From contig NW_002060950.1 in the NCBI RefSeq assembly GCF_000150275.1, positions 1,972,106 to 2,036,105 of the forward strand: a DNA stretch of 64,000 bases, in the 5' to 3' direction. The first letter of the stretch is position 1. Each line of letters opens with the position of its first letter. The DNA is from Trichoplax adhaerens. Taxonomy: Eukaryota > Placozoa > Uniplacotomia > Trichoplacea > Trichoplacidae. Below the pieces are notes generated by a model. It did not search any database. It was not told the DNA's origin and worked only from the letters and a program-made list of their open reading frames with translations. Both the position numbers and the translations under genes were made by a program. Of the stretch, positions 26,711 to 39,720 are shown piece by piece.

Positions 26711-28178
26711 ATGACGGAATTTCCTGCCCTCCACGTGTTCTTGCTAATGATCGCTGGATCTGTATTGCTAACCGCGTTGTGCCTCTTATGTGGCTGCTAT
26801 ATGCTAAAGTAAGACATGAAATTTTGGAGTTATACATAGCCTTTCGAGCGTTTAAATCTAACTCGCCGATTCTACTTTCAGTCTGAAGAAACATGGTAAG
26901 AAAGTTATGAACGCATCACTTGGCTATGAAGTGGTAGGTTTAGCTTCACTATTTACTGTGTACAGTATTATTGATCATTACGGTACAGTAAGACGAGGGT
27001 TTAATCGTGAAATTCCTATAGCGTAACTACGAAATAGCTCATAGTTAAATCCATGTTCAAATTGTTAGTATTATACGTTTCAGTATTATGTTTTTTCATA
27101 CTGTATCTGATTTTGCTAACGGTACAGTTCTCTAGCCCTAACTATTTTACATAAATCACTTCACACTTAAATCGTAAGCTACTGTGCTCTACGGTACATC
27201 GCAACCTCGTACTCGTGCGGTACAGTACAGTACAGTAATTAATAACCCGTGGAAGGTTCACGAGATAATAATGCAGTAGTACAGCATTATATTTAGGGGT
27301 TTAGGCAGTATTCTAGAAGTACAGTAGAACGCTTTCGATATTCTGTAGCAATATAATGACAACTACTGCACAATTGCAAGACAGCGTTTTAGTCTCGGGT
27401 CTTTCACAAACGCGATTCTATGCTGTTGATTTCACTGCTGAACGCTTTCAATTCTAAGTAATTCTGTTAACTGATAAATACGTGTGCGTAACTAAGCCCT
27501 GTTGAACTGTAGGCATGTAACTCAAAAGCTAATTTGTCATCGTTAGAGTCTATCAGGCTCATTTTTTCGGTGAACTAGTAAGCAAATGTTTAGCTAGCTT
27601 TTGTATTTGAGGTGGTTTTCCTCGCCAGGGACTATTACCCTTGCTATGGCATGCTCTGGGATATTAATAGTTACATCTCTCTCTATCACTAGATTAGCTA
27701 CAAGGAATCTGGCAAATGTCTAAATGTCGTAAGTACATTATAGTGTAACCGAATAAACGCTAACTTAGCTTGCTCATGCTTATTGAAACAACGTCAATTT
27801 GCCGTTATCGTATCTGCAAATTTATCATACGTATATAAGTATATATTAATTATTTCTGGTGGATTTTTAGAGCTGCCCAATATGCCTAGAAGATTTTAAG
27901 AAACGAAATACCATCGCCTATTGTAAATGTAGGCACGCATATCACGTATCGTAAGTTTGCCTCCTTATCTATTTATAATTTTCTAAGTTTTTACATGCCA
28001 TCGATTGGTGCCTTTCTTTCTGTTCAAATTTTACCTAAACCAGGTTGCTATTAATTGAATGCATTCAGTTGATATTGTGTGTTCTTTGGCTTTTTTCTGG
28101 TTTAGTTGTTTAACAACTTGGTTGAAGGTGAAAAATACCTGCCCCCTTTGCCAGCAAATGCCCATCGCTCACGTTTAA
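26711..28178 (+). CDS. RNF24/RNF122-like transmembrane RING finger protein
   Basis: Five exons: 26711-26808, 26882-26933, 27693-27728, 27871-27950 and 28106-28178. All use GT..AG and the phases are consistent (2, 0, 0, 2). The product is 112 aa. Residues 8-31 are one hydrophobic membrane segment (VFLLMIAGSVLLTALCLLCG). A basic stretch follows, then SLGYEV, then the C-terminal RING-H2: CPICLEDF, CKCRHAYH, CLTTWL, CPLC. All eight zinc ligands are present (C-C-C-H-H-C-C-C order). The order (N-terminal membrane helix, GY-E-V segment, CLEDF RING ending in CPLC/CPMC) is that of the vertebrate RNF24/RNF122 pair, which are membrane E3 ubiquitin ligases; the known proteins are only slightly longer. 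Ligase activity is inferred. Alternative: another small membrane RING family. Confidence 0.87.
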
Positions 28179-29470
28179 CAAGAAATTGTAGCGTAAAATC
28201 TCAGACTTGTACGAAACTGGACTCACAGAAACCCAAATAGTCGATGGCTTGACAATTTATACACAGCCCTAACGAGTGGCAATATGAAAATCAATGAACG
28301 ATATCAAAATACTGAGTATAGATATGCGGACAGCATATTATTTATACCAGGTCTATTTTATACACAGCTGCAGAGGAAGCGATCTGCAGACAATTGTTGA
28401 GCTACTGGCTCACGACATTAAAATTATAATGCTTGTATAATGATACGGTTATTACTGTACAGAATATAAATAAGAGTAAATGAGATACCACTGTACCGTA
28501 TACGTAATGTAATATCATGAATATTAAGCTAAATTAAATAATCTACTTACTAGTTGAACAATTCGAAGATATTGTTACTGTACACTAATTGCATAGTGCG
28601 ATATCCTAATTGTATTTATATAATAATTTCAATAACGCTTGGAATTAATTTGGAATGTTAATTTTCGTAGGTATACTGTACTGTACTGTATATCGCTATG
28701 AAATAAGCAATAAGATGTACATTTCGGAAATATATTATCATGTGACATGCGACATTAATGTAATTCTAAATCAATAGATATTCCGTCTTTTGTAAGAAAA
28801 TCTATTGATGATTTTTAAATTTTTTCTAATGAAAGAATCAGGATTTACTTTTCGATCTGATACCAATGGTAATTTTTGGCAAAATTACTGTAATATTACT
28901 TATACAATTTATTTATTAGTATATTGGATCCTGGAATCATAATGTTACAGTCTTACTATTCGATGATGTAGTAATTATAATGCAAGTGGCAAGATAGCCT
29001 GTTTCATAGCCTGAAAACAAAATAAATAAATCCAGTTGATAAAATAAGCTTACTGTGAATGATAGTACAAGCTATTTAGAATACAAGTTGGCACTACGCA
29101 CAGTCATGGGCTACTAAAATAGTCTCGTTGGATCATTTAGTAGTCCATGGTATCGCCCAGTGAAATGTGTGGTAGGTAGCCATAGCACGAAATCTTTCAT
29201 TATACGTATATATGTTGCGGCCAAAACCCGATATTCGGCCAATACGCTTATTAGCCGGTGCACGTATGATCCGCCTAATACTCGTATATGCCATACTCAT
29301 AGGCCATAGCTATGCAATGTACAGTACTGCATTGTACACTAGAGCGTTTCTGCATTATATACTTATGAGTGATTTTCCAATCGGGAATGGAATGCAATCT
29401 GGGCTAATTTTGAATTATGAAACATTTTTTCTCATGCTCAAGTGCAAGTTTTGAACTGCAGCAAGTATTG

Positions 29471-29531
29471 GAGTTTCTCGTTTACTCCCAACAATCCACA
29501 ATAAACAGAGTCGTGTCTTGGCTTTGCGGTG
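29471..29531. repeat. Dispersed repeat, copy 1
   Basis: About 60 bases centred on ACTCCCAACAATCCAC, with GCGTCTTGG-like and TTTGC.GTG blocks, match 62178-62237 in the same orientation with a limited number of substitutions. Both copies lie outside genes. Probably fragments of a dispersed repeat family. Confidence 0.75.
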
Positions 29532-31173
29532 ATGCACTTTTCTCTGTGTTGCGTTAACTCTCTCTGCCGTGTATTTGACTAACTCAGAACAATATATAAA
29601 TGCCTCTTTTCTAAGATAACTCAGCCGTTACACGATGAAGGAAGCAAGGTCAATTTTTTGGGCTATAATTACTTGTTCGGGTGTAATCTATCTGCAGATT
29701 AAATTTGGTACTGTTCCTAGTGCACTCTACCTACTATTTCTACTCAATTAGTAGGACCCATTAAAAGCGAAATTTCCACTATTACTGTATACCAGACCTT
29801 AGCACAGTACTAGTACAGTAAAGATAAGGGCATGGCGTATTGGCAAGAATTTACTGCGTTTCTGATTTTACCTAGCGCCGTTGCTGCGAAGGTACCAACA
29901 GTGCAAATATCGACAGTAATGACAAACTTTAATAAATTGTCAATACCAGTACAGTGCTACCAGAGCACGATGAAGTAATTTATAAAATGTACGTACCTAC
30001 CTACTGAACGTGAGTTAAACTTATCAACCGTTCTGGTTTGCAATGTTGGTAATATACACTAATTTCGTACATCATCCTGAACAAGGACTACTATAGTTAA
30101 GATCTTTGATCTGACTCGCAGTGTAATAGGTGCATAGTTCCTATTATTATTTATTTACTATATTAGATACGATACAACTAAAGGTAGTACGGACTGCTAG
30201 ATCTCAAAGACAAAGTCTCCTCTTATGCCCCTCAGTCAGAGAGTCACAGACTCATCTTATGACACTATGGTATTATTATATATCCATCTTTGGAACTGGA
30301 TCAGCATTCGGTAATCCAATAATAATGACTCGAGGCAATTTACACAATCTGATGACGTAAAATAATTTCTAATGACGTTATATCGTGTATTATATCTACA
30401 CGGAATTGCATACGAGTACAGCTAATTAACTATTCATGATATGCCTAATTCTGATACGATATTTTATTAGAAGGCGCGATGAGTACAGTACGTAGAATTA
30501 TAGTTGTATCTTCTATACATACTTGCACCTTTAGCACCTTGAGAAACAGAATGAACTGAAAGTATGCAGTTTACTGTTTGACTGTACTAGATAGTAATTC
30601 AGGAATATGGTTTGTGCTGTAACTATTATTATAGTCAACAAGATCAGTAGATTTCCGTACAGATAGACGTTGCAGTCACTGAAAAGACTGTGAGATTAGA
30701 GTCTAATTACTCCAATACACAGTATTTGGCAGTTTCTGTTATCAACTAGTGCAACTCAGATCCCCTTGAAATGTGAGAGTAGACATAAGTTTAAAACGGA
30801 TTGTAGGGAGACGGCTTATTTGATTGATTGATCTATTGTACTGTACCGCCTAGCTTTTTGATATCAATAATATAGCCACCAAATAATCAAGAGCGAGCTT
30901 TCGATACCTCAATCCCTTAACTCTTAGTATTCAGAGATTGGCACTAGTACGCGTTACTTCATAGTCATAAACACTCTCTATTCAACATATGGTACACTAA
31001 TCTTCAACGTTTGATTCGATGTGAAGTAAAGCACTCTTATAGTACAGTATTTCGACTAATTGGTGGTGAATATCGTAAAGAATCTACTTTATCTATTTCT
31101 TATACAGTATACGAGTGTGTATATAAATTCAGCGCACTTATATTGACTACGAATTACTTTAACGTGAAAAAGG

Positions 31174-31231
31174 GCATGGCTCTTCAGAAGAATTACCCAG
31201 AAATACTTCTTGTAGCTTATTTAGCAATAGG
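31174..31231 (+). CDS. Possible orphan first coding exon (signal-peptide-like)
   Basis: ATGGCTCTTCAG opens an 18-codon segment, MALQKNYPEILLVAYLAI, ending at ATAG|GTAAGT, a consensus donor in phase 1. The hydrophobic run resembles a signal peptide, and a phase-1 first intron is used in cytokine-like gene B. I found no matching downstream exon before the SOD-repeat gene, so this may be chance. Confidence 0.2.
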
Positions 31232-34147
31232 TAAGTATCCAAAATTGTTCCTTTTGCCTAGTTGGAATATACGATAGAGCATTCCAATTGGAAATAGTGA
31301 TGAGTAAAATTTATCGATATGTTTACGCCAAAAAGATAAATATAGTCCTTCGTAATTAAACCCTATCAACATTTGCAAGTGAAAAATCTTTTAGTAGACT
31401 TACATTGTAATGACAGGATATTATTATCACCATCATTGCTATCTACGTACAGTATAATTTAAACTTCCAATTTATGTGAACGGGTAATTTTTTACTAGTA
31501 GTGATAATACTTGTAATACATGTCGGTCCTCGAGACACTAACGTAGAGTTTGCAACGCTACAATTGCAGTGTTGATTTAGAAACAGCTTTGGTGTAGTCT
31601 ATCGTTAATGACTGTTAGTAAATGATGTCTTCTTATTGCCCAATCCACGTCCCTACTCAATAAAACTATTGAATAAATTTCTGTTCATACTGTTGAATTA
31701 AATCAATAGCTATAAAATAACGAATTTTAGTATCCTTGTTACTCGCCCATTCTTAGCTTTCATGCTCACGCACGACATAGTAAAGTAGTGATAGAACTGC
31801 CGATTAATAAAAATGACTGTATGAGATCAATGTTAAGTAGACAATTAATTGCACCGTAAGATATACTCTCTGATAATTAATTAGTTGAGATTTAAGAATA
31901 TACGTTACCCGATCTTCGGATCTAAGATATTATTATCATCACTGTTGTATGTCCACACTAGTTAGTTATAGCGTTAACTGAAGCTACAGTATCCTATTCT
32001 GTTTGCCGAACACCATATAATCATATCGCAATAGATCATCGAACTAATGATATCGTTTAGCATATCTCGCTTATATGGATATTACTCATATCATTTGCTA
32101 TTAACGCAGTTTCGCCCAAATTTTTCAAAATATTTTTGTGTAATAATATCACGAAAGCTTTTTCCCGACCTTCGACCAGCAAGTGCAAAGATTCTGAGTG
32201 TGATAGATAGCGTTACTAGATGATGATGATCAGCTTATCGGTACCAAGTATTCCATATAGTAGAACTAGTACCTATATCATTAATTCTAACATGATTACA
32301 AACGGGTACATAATATAATTAATGAGTTCTCAATGCCAATTTAAAAAAAAAAACAATAATGAGAAGCTAATTGCAAATTATAAAGTCTTCCTTATCGGTA
32401 AGTATGTTATAACTGCTGGAAAAAAAATTTATGACTAATTATCGATCTTTCTTTAAATATTGTAATAGAAGCGCTGGATTGTAGGTGTAAGTCATTATTA
32501 CCGGAAATAAGATCAAAGGTCATAAATATTAACAGCTATTGTTAATAGGTGTAGTACTTGTATTTACTTACTAATAATTACGCATGTATGACGAACATTT
32601 TATTGCGCAAACTAAACTATATATATCATCCGATGAGGCATGAGATAGGTGTGGTTACGTTAGACGTATATTAAAAACAGAATTAAACGCAGTACCCTAT
32701 TGACGTAGTGAAGAACTTTCTTCTTATATACTTTAAAGCCACATAAATGTATTTATAATCGGGCGATCTCTGCTACCCACAGAGAAGCGAGAAAAGTCAA
32801 TACAGATATCAGACAGTAATTATGAGAATTGTCATTTCTACGATCGCTTACAATGGAATCTTAACAGTGCAAAGTTAATCCACTTTCAGCCTAACTAATT
32901 TGAGATGGACGGAATGTATAATTATATTAATTGTTAAGGCGCCTTGTGCAAAGCTGGAGGCTGAATAACATAAGTACAAGTGAGGGTAATACTGCTCTAA
33001 CAACTCGATAAAGAGTGAAGTCAGTTTTACATTTTATCTATGCGGATAATAAACATTCCGGAGCTGATTACTTACTCTGAAATTAATCATTTTTACGATT
33101 TCACCTCAATAGCTAAAACGAAAATTATAAAAGTTTTAATTGCCAGCTGACTTATACGATTATCTGATTATTATAAGATGACAGATTTGATTTCAAGAAT
33201 GTATTTTACTTATGTAACTGCATATTTAACGTTCCTAAATTAAAGTCAAGCTGTATTTCGCATAGAGGTACCTCTATTTTGTTTAGCCTTAAAGATAGAT
33301 AAATACTACTGTAGTAGGATATTGATATCTGAAATGAAATTATACCAATTACCTAGATGACAACCAATGTTATAGCTTTGATTTCCTGGTCTAAAACTTT
33401 TGTTTTCTACAATCTATCACAACGATGACAACATAGACGATTAATAATTATTCAGAGACTGGTACGACTATCATTTATTGTAAGGCATTACAGTTAATTT
33501 CTGAAGTCGCATATTGCGCCTACCTATTCAAACAATTAATGTCTTCAAACGGAAGTCATGTTGCGTTATAGCTTTTATAAGCATTGAAAACCTATATTTT
33601 GCAGTCATACTATTCAATATTGACAGGATGCTACAGAAAAATCGGTAAACATAAATATAGCTTCGAGTGATAAATTGAACATCTAAAGGATAAAAAAAAG
33701 GAGGGGATATAGTATCTGAACAATGTTGATGTATGATAATAGGAAGATATTGTATTGAATAAATAAGGACTTAAGATTGCCACAACCATCCTTTTATCTA
33801 TCAATCATGATTATCGTCACGAAATTAAACAATACGTACAAAGCTCGTCCTTCTAATTTCTTTTATTAACAGACATAATCTTGTATGAATATGCAATTAT
33901 CAACGTCTTCATTGATTTTTTGATTATGTTTAAAGTTTACGTACTATATTGTAAAATACAGTTTTATCCGACGACTACTAATATAAGCAATCATGCGTAT
34001 CCGATTAGTTAATTAAATAGGTAATCGGTACAGGCGAATATCGTTAACAAAAATTGCATTTCATCACAAATAGCAATCGATTTTGTCTTCTAAATCACAA
34101 GTGTGTGATACTTTTGCAAGTGATTTTAAATTTAATTACGTAACACC

Positions 34148-37100
34148 ATGATAAAATCTATCTTGTGGAAAGAATGTCTGACTTGTACCTTCCTGCATTT
34201 TTTAATCACCCTCCTAGCTTGCTTAACATTAACGGCAAGATGTGATAACACCATCGTGGCTAATATTGATGGGGAAACTATCAAAGGCAAAATAACGTTC
34301 AAACAATCAGCACCTTCATCATCCGTTAATATAAAAGTGTCATTAAATGGCCTAAACTCTACCGCAAGATGGGGAATAACATCAGGTTTCATCGACAACA
34401 ATGGAGATAATGATTGCAGTTCCTCTAACATTGGCTCTATTTATAATCCTCATCGGGTTCCATTAGGAGTTACTTGTGATATGCAAAATCAGCTCACAAC
34501 ATGTCCAGTCGGTAATTTAACTAGTAGATATGGTTTTATTCCTACTCATGGCCAAATAACATTTCAAGATACTTTACTTAATCTCAGCGGTAATTTATCA
34601 ATTGCTGGGCGAACTATGATCATTCAGGATAATAGTAAATGGCTCTGTGTTCGTCTGCTTGGGTCCGGTGTAGCAATTGTGATGTCTTCTAGAATGCATG
34701 GTCAGATTCAGGGTCGAGTTTTGTTTCACCAAGTTCAACCCATAACATCATCAAGTACATCTATAACTACATTATATTTGAGTTTAGCGGCACTGCATTC
34801 TTATGAAAATAACAGAGTTTACCAATGGCAAATTCGAGATACCTGTAATTCATCTGCTGCATATGCGCCTAACGGAGAACTTACTAGCAAACATGCCTAT
34901 CTAAGCGTTGATCCAACATTAACAAAGAATAAACTATTGATAAATGATCGCGATCTTCCATTAAATGGCAGTCGCTCCATTGAAGGAAAATATGTTGTTT
35001 TGTTTACTAATGACAGTAGCAAAACCATAAAGTCGTGTGGAATAGTTAAACGAATTCATCGGAAGATTCTCGAAGCCACTGTCAATAGTCAAGGAGTTAC
35101 AGGATCGATCAGACTTGAACAAAACTCTGAACTCGATCCTGTTCGCCTTCATGTAATGTTAAATAACTTGAATGGTCTAGCAACAACGTATGGTATTTAT
35201 CAGTATCCAGTAGGACTAAAACTTTCACCTACTGATAATCCTTGCCGAAGACTTGGCCAAATATATAATCCTACTAATATGAATATAAATCAACATTCCG
35301 CAATGAATCTATTACCTATTGGAGATTTGTCAGGAAAATTTGGAAATTTAACCAATCAATTAGGAGTTAATAGCAGTTTCTTGCATTACCAACTACAATT
35401 ATTTGGCGAATTTAGTGTTGTTGGACGCTCTATTGCCATCCGCTCTTCATCTGCAAATAGAGATTGGATCTGTTCAACTTTAAATTACCCTTCTCTACCA
35501 TTGATAAAAGCACAAGTTCGTCTGGTATTTCCTGTTGTAGGCAATATCATCTTTACACAGTATCGAGATGATCCGTACGCAGATACTAGTATATATATCA
35601 CCATTTCTCAATCTGGGCGAGATTCTCCTTCCGTAAATCATAACTGGCACGTTCATACTCAAGGTTATTTGACGGATACAATGTCAACAAGTGGTCGTTG
35701 TACTAGTGCCGCAGGTCATTATAACCCCTCCAATGTTAACATTTCGGCTAGCGACTATAAAGCTCGCTGTAAAGCAAATCCTATATTGTGTGAGCTAGGA
35801 GATTTATCTACACGCCAAGGTGGAATTAGTATAGGTGATCAAGTCAATCGTTACTATTATAATGATATTAATACACCATTAAGTGGTAAAAATTCTATTC
35901 TTGGTCGATCTGTGGTAGTTCATGCGAAGCAATATGGTGCTGGCCGGATTTCGTGCGGTAAAATAATGGAAATTGCAGTAGGTCACGCCACGGCTGACTT
36001 AAATCAATATGGAAAAATAAGTTTTCAGCAAGTTGATCCTGCTGCTATTACTATAGTGAACCTAAATTTAAAGAATTTAAACTCAGAAGTTAGCGCTAGC
36101 TATATTGGTAGCACTCCAAAATGTGATCCAATCGACATTTTTAACCCATTCCAGAAAGTATCTTCAGGTATCAAATCGTACAAATAAAAATATTTAACAG
36201 TGTTTAGAATCAACATTAAATTACTAGAATCATTCTTTAGGAAAGACTGATTTTATCATATGAATATGACAACTTTTTAAATACGTCCATCAATGTCATA
36301 TGGTTCTAAATAAATTAGAACATTCTATTGTTAATTTACTGTTTTTTCTATTTAACATAATTTATTTACAACGCTAAATTAAGGAACAATATAAAGTTTA
36401 ATACTTAATAATATCATGGGTATAGTCTATGCAAGCGTTAGTCGATACGATTTGCTTATACTGTATACTACCGCAATAATTCCGACATATCTACGGTATT
36501 ATATTGCACTAACATTACTTAGGACTGCCATTTAAGCTGTAAGGTATAGTATATGTGGACTTATAGTTTATTAAATAATATAACATTGCCTGCATTTAGT
36601 ATTATATAGTTAGAGTTTTCATCCCGTCTTTGTTTTATTATCCTTTAAGCCTAACTATTGTGTTTTGATCTTTCCCTTATGTAGCTATCGAAGGTAGCAC
36701 AAATGATCAGTATCCTGTCGGCAATCTTACTGGTAAACTTGGCATAAAATTAAATCATGCTTTGGTATTAATAGAAAAATTTCAAGATACCAATCTACCA
36801 TTGTTTGGTACGGAAAGTGTTATTGGAAGATCAGTGGCACTGATTGGTATAGCAAATGATAAGATAAAACAGTGTGCGACTTTACAACGTACACAGATAC
36901 CGGGTTCGTTTGTCGTAAGTGGAATCGCAATATTCAAGGGCCCGGCCGCGATTGGTAGTATTACTTTGGTAATATTGCAAATACTGTACAGCAACATTAC
37001 AGAATCAAACTACTTAATTTAAAATAAACTCTACTCATATGCCGTTTTATGACTTGGCTTTCACTATTAAGTTTCTATTAAGATTACCGAATATCATAAA

Positions 37101-39720
37101 TTAGATGTTATTTAAGCTGGAAGGCATAAATGGTTTATGTAACCGATGATTTTTATTCTATGCTAGAAAATAGATTTAACTAATTATTTTATTATTTACT
37201 GAATTATCGAAACGTACAGTATCATCTCTAGGTTATTGCAAACAGTCAGTTAGTAATAGTTGAAAAATGGGATAATATGCTTTCTTAAAATTATCGCAAT
37301 ATCTAGGAATTTTACAGCAGCTGATTTAAGTAGTGGTCATTTGACGCTGCTATACATTAGCTTAAAATTAGTGAATAATATCCATATAACAGATCAGCCA
37401 TTCTAATCAGATCAGATAATATCGTGCTACCTTAAATATACGTAATCAGCAAATCGAATGAATATGCTAGAAGACCATATACGTAATTACGATAATTCTT
37501 CGTCACCCATGTAATTTATAAATAGTGAAGATATCGTCGATATGGTATTAAATATGACTGATGCTACTGCTTTTCTTCGCTATTTTAGACCCAGACCATA
37601 TATTCTAAACGTTATGGGAGTAGCGAAACAACTATTTTCATCCAGATTCGACGAAATCAATCCTTACCAATTGTATGTACAAATAGTTGTAAGAGCAATC
37701 TACCAAATAGTTAATTGAATTCATTTTCAGCAATAATCGCATTAGATTAAAGCTTTCCATCTGAAAACCTATTTAATACTGCTTATAAAAACAACCAAAG
37801 AATACACGAATATCTAGGATGAAAAATTTATTTATCATTGCTTGATATCAATAGACTATTCAACATAATTGGCATGTCCATGAATCACCGGTTAATAATG
37901 ATGCTACTGCTAGCCAGGGTCGATGTGCAAGCACTGAAGGCCATTACAATCCCTTCATGGTTAACGTCACGGTATGACTGACAAATTTTTAAGCAAAAGT
38001 TGTACATCTTCTGAAGTAACAATTGTTAACTATGATAATATAGATTCTGAAAATATTAACAGTGTTTATCTAAAATTACTAATGAATATTAACCGAATAA
38101 ACTATTGATTTATAAAGTTTGATCTTATTGATAGTAATTTTTTGATGTAATCATTTAAGAAACCTGCATATACGCAACAATGCAATCGTGGCAATTATTT
38201 ACGTTGTGAGGTTGGCGATTCGAGTGGTAAATCCGAACAAATAAATATTACAGATAACTTTCAGTATCTGACTACGGACTCTTACCTACCTTTGAGTGGC
38301 GTCTATACAGGTAGCTAACTTAACAATGTAAAAATACATAGTTATACTTGTCTTTAATTTTTCACGTATTTAGCTTGAAACTTTAGATATCTAATCTTCC
38401 ATTCATACCGTGTAAATTTAATATTTTTAAACTGTATCAAGCGTCCGTCATCTTATCGACGGGAGCTTCATTTAACTTGGAGTAAAAATGCTCATAGTTC
38501 TGTATTATACACTTTAAAGGCTTAAGTTCAGTTACCATATTGTCCTGCATAACAAAATTTATTAGACTTGCTATCAGTCTTCATGCAGACTAAATCTAAT
38601 TTGTCCATACGTTAAATGTTTTACTAGGATATCATTATGATTTCATTTTCTAATAGTAAATTGTTGCCGATCTTTTAATACAATTAATGGGTTGTAGACT
38701 TTTTTTGCTTTCACTTAGAGCATTTAAGGAAGCCATTATAGTCCTAAATAGTTGAACTTAATTTTAAAAAATATTAGTTCTTGGGAGATCAATTGTAATC
38801 CATGCTGCAAATAGTGGCGGGGGCCGGATTGCTTGTGCTGATATTATCCCTCAAGTTGGGAATCATTCTGCTTTAATCACATTACCCAATACTGCATCCA
38901 AAAAATATAACACGTAAGTCAACTTGTAAGCCTATAGATTATACTGTATGTATATAAATGGATAGAAACGAATATTGCTATCATTTATTAATGTTGCATG
39001 TAATATTTTAAAGTATGGAAAATGATCAACATTAATTTAAGCTATGTTTTAATTGCATTATCTATCTACATTTAGTACAATTTTAAAGTCAATAATTAAA
39101 GCTATTGTGGGAAATGGTTACGACATTGTATATCCAACGTCAAGTTCTGGTAAAAAAGATTGCCAAGACGTGAAATTTTACCTTATAGGTTAGTGGCAGA
39201 ATATAACATTATTACGATTCTTCAAATTGAAATGTACTCGTTGAATTTTTTTCGTAAGTTTATTTTGATTTTGCGTGCATGATCTATTATAGAATTCGTA
39301 AAGTGGCATATTCGCTAATTGTGCCTGACTTAATGCGAGCGTATCATTAGATCAAGTCTATTACACTATTACAGTGTCATTATGACTATAACCGCTACTA
39401 ACCTAATGTGTTTTGTAATAAGGCTACAATGCTGCATCCAGGACATCATTAATCTATTCACTAATTCGAAGCAACTCAAGTCGACTTGGTGATTATATAC
39501 CTCTGCAAGTGTGCTCTGTCATAGGTTAGCTTAATCAGTAATATTGCTTACGATTGATGAATTTGAGTACGAAATCATTCCAGATTTTATTCCATTAATT
39601 AATCCTTACTCAATTTTGCTCTTATTAATCACACTCATAATAGGTTCCAGTCAAGCTCCTTTGCCTTCTCTACTTCTGATCTCAATTTTTTCTTTGTTAT
39701 GCAGTTTATTTGTTCATTAG
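34148..39720 (+). CDS. GPI-anchored Cu-only superoxide dismutase repeat protein
   Basis: Nine exons: 34148-36167, 36685-36968, 37589-37672, 37855-37971, 38160-38310, 38778-38913, 39076-39188, 39423-39524 and 39644-39720. All phases agree. The product is 1027 aa. The signal peptide is residues 1-32. Six Cu/Zn-SOD-like repeats follow, recognisable by G.I.F.Q, YNP, GDLS and GRS.VIH blocks. Only repeats 4 and 6 keep all copper ligands (H501, H503, H524, H592; and H803, H805, H826, H894) and the active-site arginine (R600, R902). No histidine lies between the YNP and GD blocks of these repeats, so the usual zinc-site histidines are missing. This is the pattern of metazoan Cu-only SOD-repeat proteins. 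The end (GSSQAPLPSLLLISIFSLLC...) is a GPI-attachment signal. Expected role: cell-surface disproportionation of superoxide or copper binding. The other repeats look structural. A decayed copy lies at 44.5-45.7 kb. Confidence 0.95.

Larger units (their letters stand above)
22420..29345. repeat. GTAC/TGTAC palindrome-rich landscape
   Basis: Short palindromic strings built from GTAC (TACTGTACAGTA, ACTGTACTGTAC and similar) recur dozens of times here and are rare elsewhere in the window, for example around 23870-23960, 24400-24560, 25530-25585 and 26400-26470. Base composition is less AT-rich than the flanks. The pattern surrounds and interrupts the introns of the RING gene but is absent from its exons. 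Origin unknown: it could be decayed palindromic mobile elements or low-complexity expansion. Confidence 0.75.
28179..34147. other. Intergenic stretch, no convincing gene
   Basis: The GTAC-rich pattern continues to about 29.3 kb and then fades. Open frames at 29212-29454, 30130-30360 and 31011-31277 have no recognised domain. The last contains a segment that looks like a first coding exon (see the separate entry). The remainder has dense stops. Confidence 0.45.

Noticed and set aside
26583-26894. Minus-strand 103-codon ORF
   Set aside because: Overlaps exons 1-2 of the RING gene, whose splice sites, membrane segment and RING domain are far better supported.
34132-34431. Minus-strand 99-codon ORF
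   Set aside because: Antisense shadow of the first SOD repeat. The matching antisense frame over the pseudogene (44415-44708) arises from the same homology.
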